Positions 33,176-45,515 are shown, numbered from the stretch's first letter. The stretch is DNA of 64,000 nt from Anagrus nilaparvatae (GCA_022575985.1 JAKSXM010000014.1:22072001-22136000); one strand, 5' to 3'. Notes: generated by a model from the sequence alone, not told the origin. A program made the numbers and translations.

Positions 33176-33346
33176 TCTAAGAACAAAGCTTTTATAATTA
33201 GTTATCCTAATTTACATTTTTATGTTAATTAATTCATTTTACTTACATTAAGATTAAAAAGTTTAATAAAGTATAAATTACTTAAACTAATTAAACACTA
33301 TCTTATATCTTATAAATTATTAAAATCAAAAAAATTTTGCATTTAT

Positions 33347-34777
33347 TTACGTATTTTTTTCATATTCTTTAGTCGAAGTTGTAGAAGATTCTATTGGCTC
33401 TGATTGAGTTTCAGAGCTTGTAGACGACTCTATAGATTCTTCTTGAGTTGAAGAAGTTATAGACGGTTCTCTAAGCTCTGTTTGAGCTGCAAAGTTAGGA
33501 TTTGGTTCTCCTCCTTTTACAGGTACTGTTTCTGTATTATTATTAGCGAGATCACTAGTTATTGTTACTGAAATGGATGCGGGTGTCGTTGAGGTTGCCC
33601 TATTAGGTAAGAAGCTTCCTAATAATGATGAGATACATCTGTTGACATAATTTCCAATATTTGGCGTTTCACGATACAATCTGCTGACGACTTTTACAGA
33701 TGAGCATCCAGCAATTTCAAATGGAATGCTTGCTATTTCTTGAGTAAATTTAAATAATGATGAAGTTGAAGATGCCAAGTCTCTCATGATTAAAACATCG
33801 GATTTAGTTTTAACCTTAAAAACAAAATAATTTTAACTTTAAAATTTTAAATTGGTTCAATAATAATAACAGGCTTACTCCAATTAAACAATACAGTGCT
33901 TGAAGTCTCTCTGCAAACGAATCTTCTTTTTTGACACACTTATTGGATTCTTTCTTTAATTTTTTTATTCCGCTTTTAATATCATCAGTTAGTCCTTTCA
34001 TTTCTTTGTAATAAATTCTTTCCTTTTTTAATTTAGAATCTAGACATTCGTCTACGTTAGTTTTCATTTCTCTAATTGTTGTTTTTACATATTCTACTTG
34101 TGGCATGCAACTACTTATGTTAACATTAAAACTTTGAGCTATGTTTGCGACATCCGAGAATGAATGATGAAGCTAGAAATTGATTTTATTAAATGTTATT
34201 AAATAATATATTATCATTTAATTAATTGTTTTATCAATTTAATTATATTTACTGTTTTTAAAATATTTCCTGCATCATCCATAAATTTTTTTTCAATATC
34301 ACGCGTTAATTTTGAAATTTGATCATGCATACCTGATGTAACACTCATTGCTTGTCTAATTGCTACATTAGCAGTTTTTTGAGCACCTTTCAAAAGGGAA
34401 TCAACTAAATTTTTTAATAGATCTACTTCACCGTTGGCATAGACTTTCTAAGAACATAAACAAAAAAATTAAAATTTACTATTGTATTGGATATTTGGAT
34501 AAAATACAATTTTTAATTATCATCAGAAATCAAAAAAATTATAGGTTATTAAGATATTGACAGAAAGTATCTAACTTTATCCAATCACACCGTCTTAGAT
34601 CTTATACGCTTGTGACACAAAAGTTTTTAATTGGTTTACATGATGAGCATGGAGAAAGCTGATTCTTTCTGTCATAACCTTTAATAAAAATTTTAATTGG
34701 ATTCCAGAAATTTTAAAATTGCTTACATTATAATTTAATATTGAAAAACAAAAAAAGAAAATTATTAACTTTTTCAT
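33347..34777 (-). CDS. Gene 4: secreted six-cysteine family protein, 335 aa
   Basis: Exons 34727-34777, 34253-34447, 33879-34172 and 33347-33814, all phase 0. The signal peptide is identical to gene 3, and exon 3 differs from gene 3 at only a few residues. Exon 4 holds ITSDLANNN and then a tail of about 60 residues rich in Ser, Thr and Glu (SSTSSETQSEPIESSTTSTK), ending EYEKNT. Such a tail could be O-glycosylated or flexible. This gene keeps the ancestral tail that gene 3 lost to an insertion. Six conserved cysteines and KERIYYKEM are intact. Function unknown; predicted secreted. Confidence 0.87.
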
Positions 34778-34875
34778 TATTAAATATTCATGAATATAAT
34801 TAATTAATATTAATATTAATGTTTAATGTTTAAATACCGACACTGAAATCTTGAACATAAAATTTTTTAAGCATT

Positions 34876-34884
34876 CCTTTTATA
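34876..34884 (-). promoter_or_regulatory. TATA box of gene 4
   Basis: TATAAAAGG on the minus strand, about 100 bp upstream of the start codon, with TCAGTG at 34841-34846. It is conserved with gene 3. Confidence 0.65.
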
Positions 34885-35668
34885 ACAAAATAATGCTAAA
34901 TAATGTTTATTATAGATATTTTGAGATAAAAAAAATATAAAAGATTAATTAATCAAGTAATTAATACCAAAATTAAAATTATTATTATTTTTACGAAAAT
35001 ATTTTTTTATATTTGTTCAAATTATTAATAAAATTAAAACAATCGTTTTTTATTTATCAAACTTTGAAAAAAATAATATTTACAAAACAATAATTCTTAA
35101 GTATAATCATGTATCGAAAAATTCTAAGATTTAATAAACATTTTTTTATCTTAAATAAAAAATACACATTTATATCAGATACTTAAAATGAAAATAAAAA
35201 AAATCACGTAGGTACATTTTATTTTATCCTCATCGGCTAATTTACATTCATTAACAAGAAATTATATAATTATTGCAATGCAAACTGTAAAATATCATTT
35301 TAGTTGTCAGTTATTTAGACTTCATCCTAATTTTTAGCTAAAAATGGGCAATGGTGTTAATCAAGTCCGGAAAATTAGTTGTAAAAAATGATAGTTTATA
35401 GGGCTTCAAAAATAAAAATTGAACCAATCGGAAAAAGTGAATAAATTATTAGGTCACAGTGTTGATTAAAAGATAACCAAAGGATTTTTATCATTTAACA
35501 TGCGGACAGCAGTAAAGACCCGTTGGCATGTTTGGAGGGTATGTAATAAACTGATTAATATAAACATATGCTCTTTCCAATGTAGTAAACATCGCTTCTA
35601 AGTAAAAAAATGTAACTGATACGGTGGTCGTGTGTCAACAGAAAAGAATCAGTTGAAATAACACCAAA

Positions 35669-36280
35669 ATGATAATGGACTTAAATAGCAAAACCCTGGA
35701 AGTAGAATATAAGCTAAAATTACAACACCACAAGGAAGAAGGCAGCGAGAGAAAAATGCAGCTATGGAAACAGTTACAGAAGATATTAAAGAACCGAAAT
35801 CAAACCACAAATGCAAGAAAAAAAACGACTCTTTCAAGAGCTTTCGTTGGACTTTCACGGAAATACTAAAGGGGCCCATTGAAGGAGAAAAGCAGTGAAG
35901 ACCTAACGAATGCAGAAACAAGTATTAAGAAGAATAAAAGTGACGACGAGCTCGTTCAGTTAATCAAAAAAGAAGACAAAGAAGTTATCAGCGATAAATT
36001 GTAAGATAAAAGTACTTAAGGAAAATATAACTTTCAAACCTCTCCTACTTCGACTCGCGAGTAAAAAAAAAGAAGTGGAAAAGACACTCTACAAGGCACT
36101 AAAGATAGACGAAAAAGAATGGCGGATCCGAATAAATAGAAACTTAGGTGCACTGTAATCACCAAAGAGGACAAGAAGTCAAAGCTGCTGGGAACGTGTG
36201 AAAATAGGTCTCTCTAAATATAAAGAATAAGTTTCATCACTGCCTGGATTACGGACATCTCACCAGGGACTGTAAGGCAC
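35669..36280 (+). pseudogene. Decayed retroelement gag region in copy B
   Basis: A short open stretch from 35669 (MIMDLNSKTLEVEYKLKLQH) is followed by frameshifts. Near 36233-36275 a zinc knuckle HHCLDYGHLTRDC follows a Phe where the first Cys should be. The spacing CX2CX4HX4C is otherwise intact. It matches the copy A remnant and represents ORF1 of a non-LTR element, probably R1-like. Confidence 0.5.
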
Positions 36281-36308
36281 CTGATAAGCACAACCCACTT
36301 TTGAACCC

Positions 36309-36568
36309 TTTTAAACTGTATCAGCCAAGTATGCACCAAAGCTTGGGCGACGCTCGACAAAACGCTTCACCGACGTGTGTTGCACATATCGCATACGCCT
36401 CGCGACGTATGGCACATACTTTGGCCTACGTATGGTGGAAGATTTTTATTTTTTTTTAAATAAAATAAAAAATTTACTTTGTTTGGGATTTGAACTCAAA
36501 ACCCTCTTTAAGCGTTTTACCGAACGTCACCCGAATTTCGGCGCATACTTGGCCCATATAGTTCAAAA
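36309..36568. mobile_element. GC-rich palindromic element at the duplication edge (copy B)
   Basis: Arms 36309-36370 and 36511-36568 pair (GGCCAAGTATGC, CGAACGTC, AAAACGCTT blocks). Duplication homology with copy A stops near 36460, inside the loop. Confidence 0.55.
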
Positions 36569-37204
36569 GAACGCGAGAAGAAATGCTAAAAGTGTGGCGA
36601 TTCTGGACAAAAACATAAAGTCAGCAAATAAAGGAGAAATTAATGAGCTCATCGGGGTGACAAAAATTTGTTTATATACTATATTGAAAGTTATATGTAA
36701 GTTATCCAAAATAAAATTTATAATAAAAATAATTAAATGGTAGGGAATTTCTGATTTAAAATGTACATGTCGTAGCTCCATAGAATAATCTGCTATATTG
36801 GATATCAGCCGGCGTTTTAATTTCAGTAGAAGTTTTCTGAATTATGTTCGTTTGTTTTATGTATTAGGTAGCTCTGAAAATTGCCGTTGGTTTTTTTTGA
36901 AGAAAATTTGATGCGTGACTCCAGCCACACACTATAAAAATTAATAATCACAAGCACACAATAATCAGACACACGAAATAAAAATACTTTTTCATACAAA
37001 ATCACAAAAAATTAAAAACTGACAGTTCAATTCAATTTGAGCCCCTCTTGTTCAGGTGATGTCTCCTGGCCAGGAATTTAAAAAATCACCTCTTCGAGTC
37101 TACGAACTCGGAAAATACACCAAGCGTTTGAACAATCGCAGCCTACGAGCTGCTTCAATAAAGAGGTGCTCCTAAACTCAGCAAATGCTGCTTTGGCCAA
37201 TATC
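36569..37204. other. Spacer without recognised genes
   Basis: Short open stretches here have no conserved motif and are probably by-chance. A GC-richer patch at about 37040-37200 (CTCTTCGAGTCTACGAACTC) is not identified. Confidence 0.35.
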
Positions 37205-37522
37205 AATATATAAAACTAGCAAAAGTTGGATTGGCTCCGCCCCCCCCCCCCCCTGTGTCGCATTTACTTCTGTTTCTGTTGCTTGAAAAATAATTTTTCA
37301 CTGCAAATTTATCTATAATTATGCAAACACATTCAGAGTTTTCAGAGAAGCCCAGTTCTGTCTCCGGCGAAGTCTCCAGTAAATTTACAATAATGGATTA
37401 CAGAACCATATTTAAAAAGATATTGGAGAGGCTATACCCAATCCCGACACACAGACAGACAAATAAACTTTTAGATATAATCTTATCTTAATCTTAATAC
37501 TATATATATTTGAAAATTTATT

Positions 37523-37562
<40 letters not shown>

Positions 37563-39052
37563 CACCCATCACGCAAGAACCGCCGAACCAATTGGCATGA
37601 AACCGGTGTCAAAATAAAGATAAAAATTCTGCGGGTGACATAGGCCCTATATTTTCTGATTAGCTGTCGTAGTTTTTGAGATATTTAATTTTTAGTATTT
37701 TTGAACTTGATAACATTTTTTAAAAATTTTAACAAAAATTGAAATATCTCGAGACTATCGAAAAATTTTGCTATCGCACTTCATAGTATTCGATTCAGCA
37801 CTAATTTTTACGTATTCTCTGAAATTTTTATTCAAAACGGAGGTATCTTTAAAATTTTATAAAATATTTTTAAAGCTGGTAAAAAAATTTTTTTCATTTT
37901 TTTATTTTTATGGTATTTCTAATCATTTATTTGTGGGTCTGTGTATATTATAATGTAATTTATATTCTATATTAAAATGTAATTTATGCGTACTTAGTTA
38001 AATTTTTATTAAAAACGTACTTAGTTAAATTTTTATTAAAAACGTACGTTTCTTTAAAATTAAAAAAAAAAAAAAAAAAAAATTTTTACTATATCTTAAT
38101 ACTATATATATTTGAAAATTTATATTTTTGTCTGTCTGTCTGTCTGTCCACTCATCACGCAAGAACCGCCGAACCAATTAGCATCAAACCGGTGTCAAAA
38201 TGAAGAAAAAAAGTCTGCGGGTGACATAGGCCATTTTCTGCTCACATATCGTAGTTTTTGAGATATTCAATTTTTACTATTTATGGAAAAATTAAAATAT
38301 TATGAAAATTTCGTTAAAAAGTGAAATATCTAAAAAATATGAAAAAATTTTACTATAAGATTTGGCATTACTTGATTCGGAACTAATTTATACGTACTCA
38401 GTTAAATTTTTGTTCAAAACGGAGGATTTTTTAAAAAACATTTTTTATATATCTTAATACTATATATACTACATTTATCTAAAAGTTTATTTGTCTGTCT
38501 GTGTGTCGGGATTGAGTATAGCCTCTCCAGTATCTTTTTAAATATGGTTCAGTAATCCATTATTGTAAATTTACTGGAGACTTCGCCGGAGACAGAACTA
38601 GGCTTCTCTGAAAACTCTGAATGTGTTTGCATAATTATAGGTAAATTTGCAGTGAAAAATTATTTTTCAAGCAACAGAAACAGAAGTAAATGCGACACAG
38701 GGGGGGGCGGTGCCCCCTCCAACTTTTGCTATAGTATATAGTATTAAGATATATAAAAAATGTTTTTTAAAAAATCCTCCGTTTTGAACAAAAATTTAAC
38801 TGAGTACGTATAATTTAGTGCCGAATCAAGTAATGCCAAATCTTATAGTAAAATTTTTTCATATTTTTTAGATATTTCACTTTTTAACGAAATTTTCAAA
38901 ATATTTTAATTTTTCCATAAATAGTAAAAATTGAATATCTCAAAAACTACGATATGTGAGCAGAAAATGGCCTATGTCACCCGCAGACTTTTTTTCTTCA
39001 TTTTGACACCGGTTTGATGCTAATTGGTTCGGCGGTTCTTGCGTGATGAGTG

Positions 39053-39086
<34 letters not shown>

Positions 39087-39680
39087 AATATAAATTTTCA
39101 AATATATATAGTATTAAGATATAGTAAAAAATTTTTTTTTTTTTTTTTTTTTAATTTTAAAGAAACGTTCGTTTTTAATAAAAATTTAACTAAGTACTCA
39201 TATATTACATTTTAATATAGAATATAAATTACATTATAATATACACAGACCCACAAATAAATGATTAGAAATACCATAAAAATAAAAAAATGAAAAAAAT
39301 TTTTTTACCAGCTTTAAAAATATTTTATAAAATTTTAAAGATACCTCCGTTTTGAATAAAAATTTCAGAGAATACGTAAAAATTAGTGCTGAATCGAATA
39401 CTATGAAGTGCGATAGCAAAATTTTTCGATAGTCTCGAGATATTTCAATTTTTGTTAAAATTTTTAAAAAATGTTATCAAGTTCAAAAATACTAAAAATT
39501 AAATATCTCAAAAACTACGACAGCTAATCAGAAAATATAGGGCCTATGCCACCCGCAGAATTTTTATCTTTATTTTGACACCGGTTTCATGCCAATTGGT
39601 TCGGCGGTTCTTGCGTGATGGGTGGACAGACAGACAGACAAACAAATAAATTTTCAAATATATATAGTATTAAGATTAAG
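37205..39680. mobile_element. Nested palindromic cassette with TGTC microsatellites, 2.5 kb
   Basis: Modules run in the order Y (37205-37490), X (37490-38097), X' (38097-38453), inverted Y (38455-38750), inverted X' (38750-39120), inverted X (39120-39680). X and X' begin CTTAATACTATATATATTTG, then TGTC repeats, then CATCACGCAAGAACCGCCGA and ACCGGTGTCAAAAT. Y holds CTCCGGCGAAGTCTCCAGT and a C-run. A 61-codon stretch reads identically from both arms (37768-37953 plus, 39234-39419 minus), so the arms are very similar. No transposase. Confidence 0.85.
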
Positions 39681-39693
39681 ATATAAAAATATA

Positions 39694-42401
39694 CAGTAGA
39701 GCCTCTCATTAGTGACCACCATTTATACTAAAAATCAGCGATCGCTATTGGGAAATGGTATTTAGAGAGAGGTAAGGGTGGGCTAAATTTTTCGTTGAAA
39801 TGTGACATAAGGCTGATTCCATGTGAAACGTACGTTGACCTCCAGATGGGGTCTTCCGATTGGGCTGTAACTTTGCACAAGTGATTATATATATAAAATG
39901 TCCTCACTCCCCAAATTTTACGTCTTAAAATCATTTCTAGCTGTCTCTGTGAATTTTTGAAAATTGGGACCGATTTTAAAGCTCTCAGCCACCAACTTTT
40001 GCTTCATTATATAAAAGCATGAAGAAATGTTAAAAATACTATTAGAAAAATGGTTTCGATCGGAAATTTCCCTGGGTATCCGAATTTTTAAACCGATTTT
40101 TAAAATTTTCACGTGGAAACCCGGAAAATTGGAAAATGTGAGCCGTACCGGCTGTAGCTCATAACTCAAAACCCGTCACTTCAAATAACTTCAAACTGGG
40201 AGTGAAGACATGGTATTCCATATACTTTCATCTGGTATTAATATGGGTATGGGTATTTTCACATATGGAAAACGATAATTAGTGAAATTTTCCGATTTTG
40301 AAAATGCAAATTTAGCGAAAAAAGCTATATTTATATGCAAATTTAGGCAGAACCGATTTCATATGTAAAATTTATCATAAAATAAATTTTTTTTTTTGCC
40401 TTTAAACCTTTTCTATTGATATATATGGCTCATTTTCATTTTTTTTTGCAAAAATAGATTTCAAAAAAATAATATAAAAATCTTATTTTAGTGCTATAAT
40501 TTTTAGAAAACATAAAATAAAAATTTTTTTTATCAAAGGATCAACTTGTTATTGTCATAAAAACATAGTAAAATTAAAAAATTTTTATTTTTAAACTAAA
40601 ATAGCATCTAAAACATTAATTTAAGGTTAAAAAAACATAATTTTTAGGTTGTATAAAATATAAACAATATATTGATAATATATTCACAATATATTGAAAA
40701 TATATTCTCTTTTTTACTTGGGGAACAGAGCTCAAAAACTATTTTCAATCATAGGAAATAGCTGAAACTTCTTACTGAGAGTCATTTTGGCTATCAGTTT
40801 TTGGAAAAACATCGAGGAAAGCTGAATAAAGCTAAAATTCTTAAGGAAAATTTTTTTTTTAATGTGGATCTTTTGTTTTTAAAATTTTTCAAAACTAAAA
40901 AGGTTAAATACCCAGAAATAGAAATTTTAAAAAAGAATTATAATTTTCTTTTTGAAAAACAGTAATTTTAAGTGCAACAAAAAAGAAAAGAATTTCCCAG
41001 TATTTGAAAAATCCACATTAAAAAAAAAAAATTTTCTTTAGAACTTTAGTTTTATTCAGCTTTCTCGATGTTTTTCCAAAAACTGACAGCCAAAATTACT
41101 CGCAGTAAGAAGTTTCAGCTATTTCCTATGATTGAAAATAGTTTTTGAGCTCTGTTCAGAGTGTAAAAAAATTAAAATACAAAATTTACTCAGATTTACT
41201 ATAAAAATTTGAAAATATTTTTCATTCAAAAAACAGCTGCTATTTCAAAATTTTTTACTCCAGAACCATAAAAATTGGTAAGGTGTCATATTTTAACATA
41301 CTAAATCCAGCCAAATTTGATTTTTCAAAGTTCCAGACATTCGTTTTCCTATTAGGTCATTTTCACTAATAATTACTTGAATAGTTTTTTATAAAAAGTC
41401 TAATTTCGTAGAATTAAATATATATACATCAATAGAAAAGGTTTAAAGGGATTAAAAAAAAATTTATTTTATGATAAATTTTACATATGAAATCGGTTCT
41501 GCCTAAATTTGCATATAAATATAGCTTTTTTCGCTAAATTTGCATTTTCAAAATCGGAAAATTTCACTAATTATCGTTATAACTTTTCCGTATGTGAAAA
41601 TACCCATACCCATATTAATACCAGATGAAAGTATATGGAATACTCAGTCTCCTCTCCCAGTTTGAAGTTATTTAAAGTGACGGGTTTTGAGTTATGAGCT
41701 ACAGCCGGTACGGCTCACATTTTCCAATTTTCCGGGTTTCCACGTGAAAATTTTAAAAAACGGTTTAAAAATTCGGATAGCCAGGGAAATTTCCGATCGA
41801 AACCGTTTTTCTAATAGTATTTTTAACATTTCTTCATGCTTTTATATAACGAAGCAAAAGTTGGTGGCTGAGAGCTTTAAAATCGGTCCCAATTTTCAAA
41901 AATTCACAGAGACGGCTAGAAATGATTTTAAGACGTAAAATTTGGGGAGTGAGGACATTTTATATATATAATCACCTGTGCAAAGTTACAGCCCAATCGG
42001 AAGACCCCATCTGGAGGTCAACGTACGTTTCACATGAATCAGTCATAAGTTAAAATAAAAAATTTTTTAAACATTTTTGCAGGCTTAAAACTGTTTACTT
42101 ATTTACATTTCATTCTAAATTGTAAATTGCAGAAAGTTTTTTGAATTTTTTCAAAATTTTTTATGAATTTAGGATTTTATTGTGTAAAGAAAAAAAATAT
42201 GGTCTTAATAGAGAGTTTTTTTTATACATGTTTTGTATATTATAAATATGAAAATAGTGGTCGCGGTCGCTATCGGGAGTCGTCTTTAGACAGAGGTTCT
42301 TGTATATGTTAAATTATACGGAATTGAAACAGACCGGTCGTTGGCGGTCTTTATGGGCAGGTGGTCGCTAGTTAGAGTGGTCTTTATAGGAGGTTCGACT
42401 G
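39694..42401. mobile_element. pogo/Tigger-like MITE, TA target, holding a foldback
   Basis: The ends CAGTAGAGCCTCTCATTAG and, inverted, CAGTCGAACCTCCTATAAAG sit between TA dinucleotides. CAGT(C/A)GAACCTC ends with TA duplication are typical of pogo/Tigger elements. Without the inserted foldback it would be about 470 bp and has no transposase. Confidence 0.6.
39811..42044. mobile_element. Foldback element, 2.2 kb, ATAA target duplication
   Basis: Arms of about 1.0 kb (39811-40860 and 41035-42044) are nearly identical inverses, for example GACCTCCAGATGGGGTCTTC and GGAAATAGCTGAAACTTCTT. ATAA flanks both ends. The same 83-codon reading frame appears in both arms in mirror image (39918-40169 and 41687-41938) with only a few differences. 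That frame is a by-product, not evidence of a gene. Nested within the pogo-like element. Confidence 0.85.
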
Positions 42402-45060
42402 TATTAAATATCCTTATATCGCAGTCATATTTATCGGCCTTTTCTGACTTCGACCTCGTTCGCTGATTGGGGTGCTAGTGAATAAACTGTTATAATTTTC
42501 GCCATACATGCTATAAGTGAAGGCACTAATGCCATGTCCAAGCGTTCGGAAAGAAATAGCATACACGCTATCAATTAAGGCACCAAGCCATAACTTAGAG
42601 GTCCGCGGTAAAGTGCCGAGCAAAGACAGCGCTTTCTCACGGATATTTTTTAATGCCTAAAAGTAACACGGCGCATAGAGTAAAAATTCTCGAGTAAGCG
42701 TATTTCTCTATGAAGCCAAGGGTTTCAACTTTAAAGCCTATTAGTAGCAGAACCCTTACGATATTCAAAATCATCCAGGTAAAAATTTTTTAACTGCATG
42801 TAAATTTAGGATATCTTTATATTCACCCTTCCCCCCCAGAACCTAATTCCAAATCGGTTTATTATTTCTGATTTTAAACAGTGATAAACTAAAAATATAT
42901 CCAATATTATTACATTTGACAAATATAAAATTATAAGAATTTATTATTATTATTAGTGTATTTATTATTTATTGTTGGAAATGATTATTTAAAATAAATT
43001 TAACAATGTAAATAAAATTAAAAGAAACATATAAATAGTTCACGACATAATATTAGTGAACATATTTTATTTAAAATTAAGAGTCTTGAAAATTTTATAT
43101 TTTTCTATGAAGCTATCGACTTTTAGCTTTATACGCTAAAAGCCGGCCTATATGCTATAAAGCTGAAGCCCCCCCCCAACTTCATAGAAAATTACGCTGG
43201 CTCGAGAAATTTTACTTTATGGGCCAGCTTCTAGCCAATAAAACCTGTTTAGAAACAGTGAATGAAAACCTAAATCCATTCCAAAATCTTATTTAATGAT
43301 TTAATAAAAGGTCTAGTAAGATTCACCCTATGGCTAAGAATTGATATTGAAAATTGATAAGATAAAATTATAGGGAAATAATTTATACAAATTGTAAATA
43401 CTCATAAATTATATTTTTTTCATTTCTTAAGTACCTTATGACGTAAAAGTTTTTTTTTTTTAATTTTATTTTGATGCAAATTTGATAATAATCAGAAGCT
43501 TCCTGAAATTTCTGTACATTTTCACTATATTTTAGTTAATCAATGATCATTAATATAAAGTTAAATAAAAATCATCTTATTATACGTGCATGTTACTTTT
43601 TTTAAAAGACTTCATACCAGATGTACTATAAAATAATAAAGTTATATACTTGAGAAAAAAAAAAGTAATTTTAATATAAGGGTGGTTGATCGATTAAATA
43701 TGCAAAAATAATATTTAAATAATGTATATTTAATGATATAGCCTTTAAGTATATATATAAGGTTTATAATAAATGTGTATTATTAAAAATTATAAATCCT
43801 ATTTTAAAATAATATACAAAACTTTTACGTCATAACTTTTAATAATAAGATTCACAAATTCTTTTAAAAAATTAAAATAAAAGGGTGTTATTCAAATTTA
43901 TTATTAAAGTTTATGTTATATTTTTAATGATATGTAATTTTTTTTTTTAATATATTTTTTTTCAATTTTATGATTAAGAATATTAAATTTTATTTTTATT
44001 TTACTTAATTAATAAAGCAATATAATAACTTTATCTTGATAAAAGAAAATTATCATTTTCTGACGTAATATGATACTGAAAAAAATAAAATTACAATTAC
44101 ATGCAAGAATTATAGTGATTTACTTGTTTCAAAATGTCCCATCGTAATTCTTCAGTGAACTTGTCAAAAAAAAAAATTTTTTATATACATAATTATACAT
44201 TGTTTACTAAAAAAATTGTGTCATTAAAATGTTCAGATGCAAGGTAAGCAAATTTTCAGTGAGTTCTTTATCTATGGAATTATTTGGGTCTCATAAGAGT
44301 ATTTCCAGAAATAGCAACTGTAGTTTCAATGTTAAAAGCAAGCATAAAGGCAAAAAATATTGTAAGCTATAGACTGATTGCTCTACAAATCAACACTCTA
44401 CAATCTACATGCATGTAATGTTATATGCATTGCGTAAAAAAGAACTACGTTTCTAAGATAGGCCGAAGAAATTTTAGCTTAAATTGTTATAAACAATTTA
44501 TTTCTTAATATTTTTTGAAAATCCCAACGCTTCCGATAAGTTAAAGTATTGGAGAACCTGCAGTTAAAATTTGGTTAATTTAAAATAATTTTTAATGTAC
44601 TAATTAAACGTTTAAAAATGGAACAAAAAAATAATACTCATAATAATAATCATAAAATTTTTTACAGAGATCGAAGAATAATTTTTTAACAGATTTTTTT
44701 TTAACCCGAACATTCTGAGACCATTTTTCTGGAAAATATTTCAAAATTTCGACAGGTCCATGTCTTTTTTTGATCTATAGTAGGTTTTGTGTATAATCTT
44801 GTGGATAGAGCTATAAAACTATCAGAGGATAATTTTCATGATAGCAACATAAAATTTTGCAAAAATCTATTATTACTGAATGATTATCCTATTAAATTTA
44901 TAAATAAATTTATAAATAAATTAATAAATAAATTTATTAGTAAAAGATTACATACTATAAAATAAATAAATAGTAACAACAATAATAACACCAATGTAAA
45001 TCATTGCGCAAAATCAAAACAACTATATATCTAATATCAACAGCAATATTTATAATAGAC
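42402..45060. other. Spacer without recognised genes
   Basis: No conserved motif seen. A GC-richer patch at 42414-42640 has a short minus-strand reading frame (MLGTLPRTSKLWLG) that I do not recognise. A small inverted repeat (TTTTTCTATGAAGC and inverse) lies at 43104-43195. Most of 43250-45000 is extremely AT-rich. Confidence 0.4.
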
Positions 45061-45227
45061 TACCTAAGGCCAAATTACCATTCGTTCCAATGTTTTACAA
45101 TAATTTAAAAAATATTTATAAAAAAAAAAAATATTATTCCTATTCCTATGATTACGAATAAGTTAAGCAAGTTTATTATTATTAAATTATCAACCTTAAT
45201 ATTAAAGGCAAAGATTCAATTCCTAAA

Positions 45228-45515
45228 ATGGAAAATGTAAACTCTGTATACAACTTTAAATGTAATATTTGTCAGGCTTCGTATACAGGTGAATCTAAAA
45301 GAGCACTATATCATAGAATTGAAGAACATCAAAAAGATATTGATAATAATAGAGACAATGTAGTCCCTAATCACTGTATTAACGGTCATGGGTTTAATTT
45401 AAATAAAGTATCTATTTTAGACAGAGAACCGAATTTGTACAAGAGAAGGATATCAGAAAATGTACATATTCAAATTAACAAATTCTCTATTAATGATCAA
45501 AAAGTCATTCTTTAA
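45228..45515 (+). pseudogene. Penelope-like element GIY-YIG endonuclease domain
   Basis: An open stretch of 95 codons reads VYNFKCNICQASYTGESKRA, LYHRIEEHQKDI, HCINGHGFNLNKVSILDREP and KRRISENVHIQINK. The VY...YTG core, the paired Cys, the H...H.F spacing and the terminal E.IHI are those of the GIY-YIG nuclease at the C-terminus of Penelope-like retroelements. Upstream, KLPFVPMFYNNLKNIYK (about 45067-45120) could be the linker, but the reverse transcriptase itself is not recognisable. Probably a 5'-truncated dead copy. Confidence 0.75.

Larger units (their letters stand above)
31778..36460. repeat. Segmental duplication, copy B (contains gene 4)
   Basis: Collinear with 14829-23805 and mostly free of the insertions found there. 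It has one large insertion of its own (32425-33175) and small extra pieces near 32145-32275 and 35240-35385. It preserves the uninterrupted target sites of seven insertions in copy A. Confidence 0.85.

Noticed and set aside
5197..34777. Bracovirus segment or other domesticated virus genes
   Set aside because: No recognisable viral capsid, replication or excision-junction sequence could be supported; secreted genes alone are not evidence for it.
37768..39419. Identical 61-codon frames (37768-37953 plus, 39234-39419 minus)
   Set aside because: Same cause: inverted arms of the nested cassette. Hydrophobic AT-rich translation without gene context.
39918..41938. Two 83-codon reading frames of nearly the same sequence on opposite strands
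   Set aside because: They are mirror images in the two arms of the 2.2-kb foldback; duplication of the arm explains them and no known domain or signal is present.
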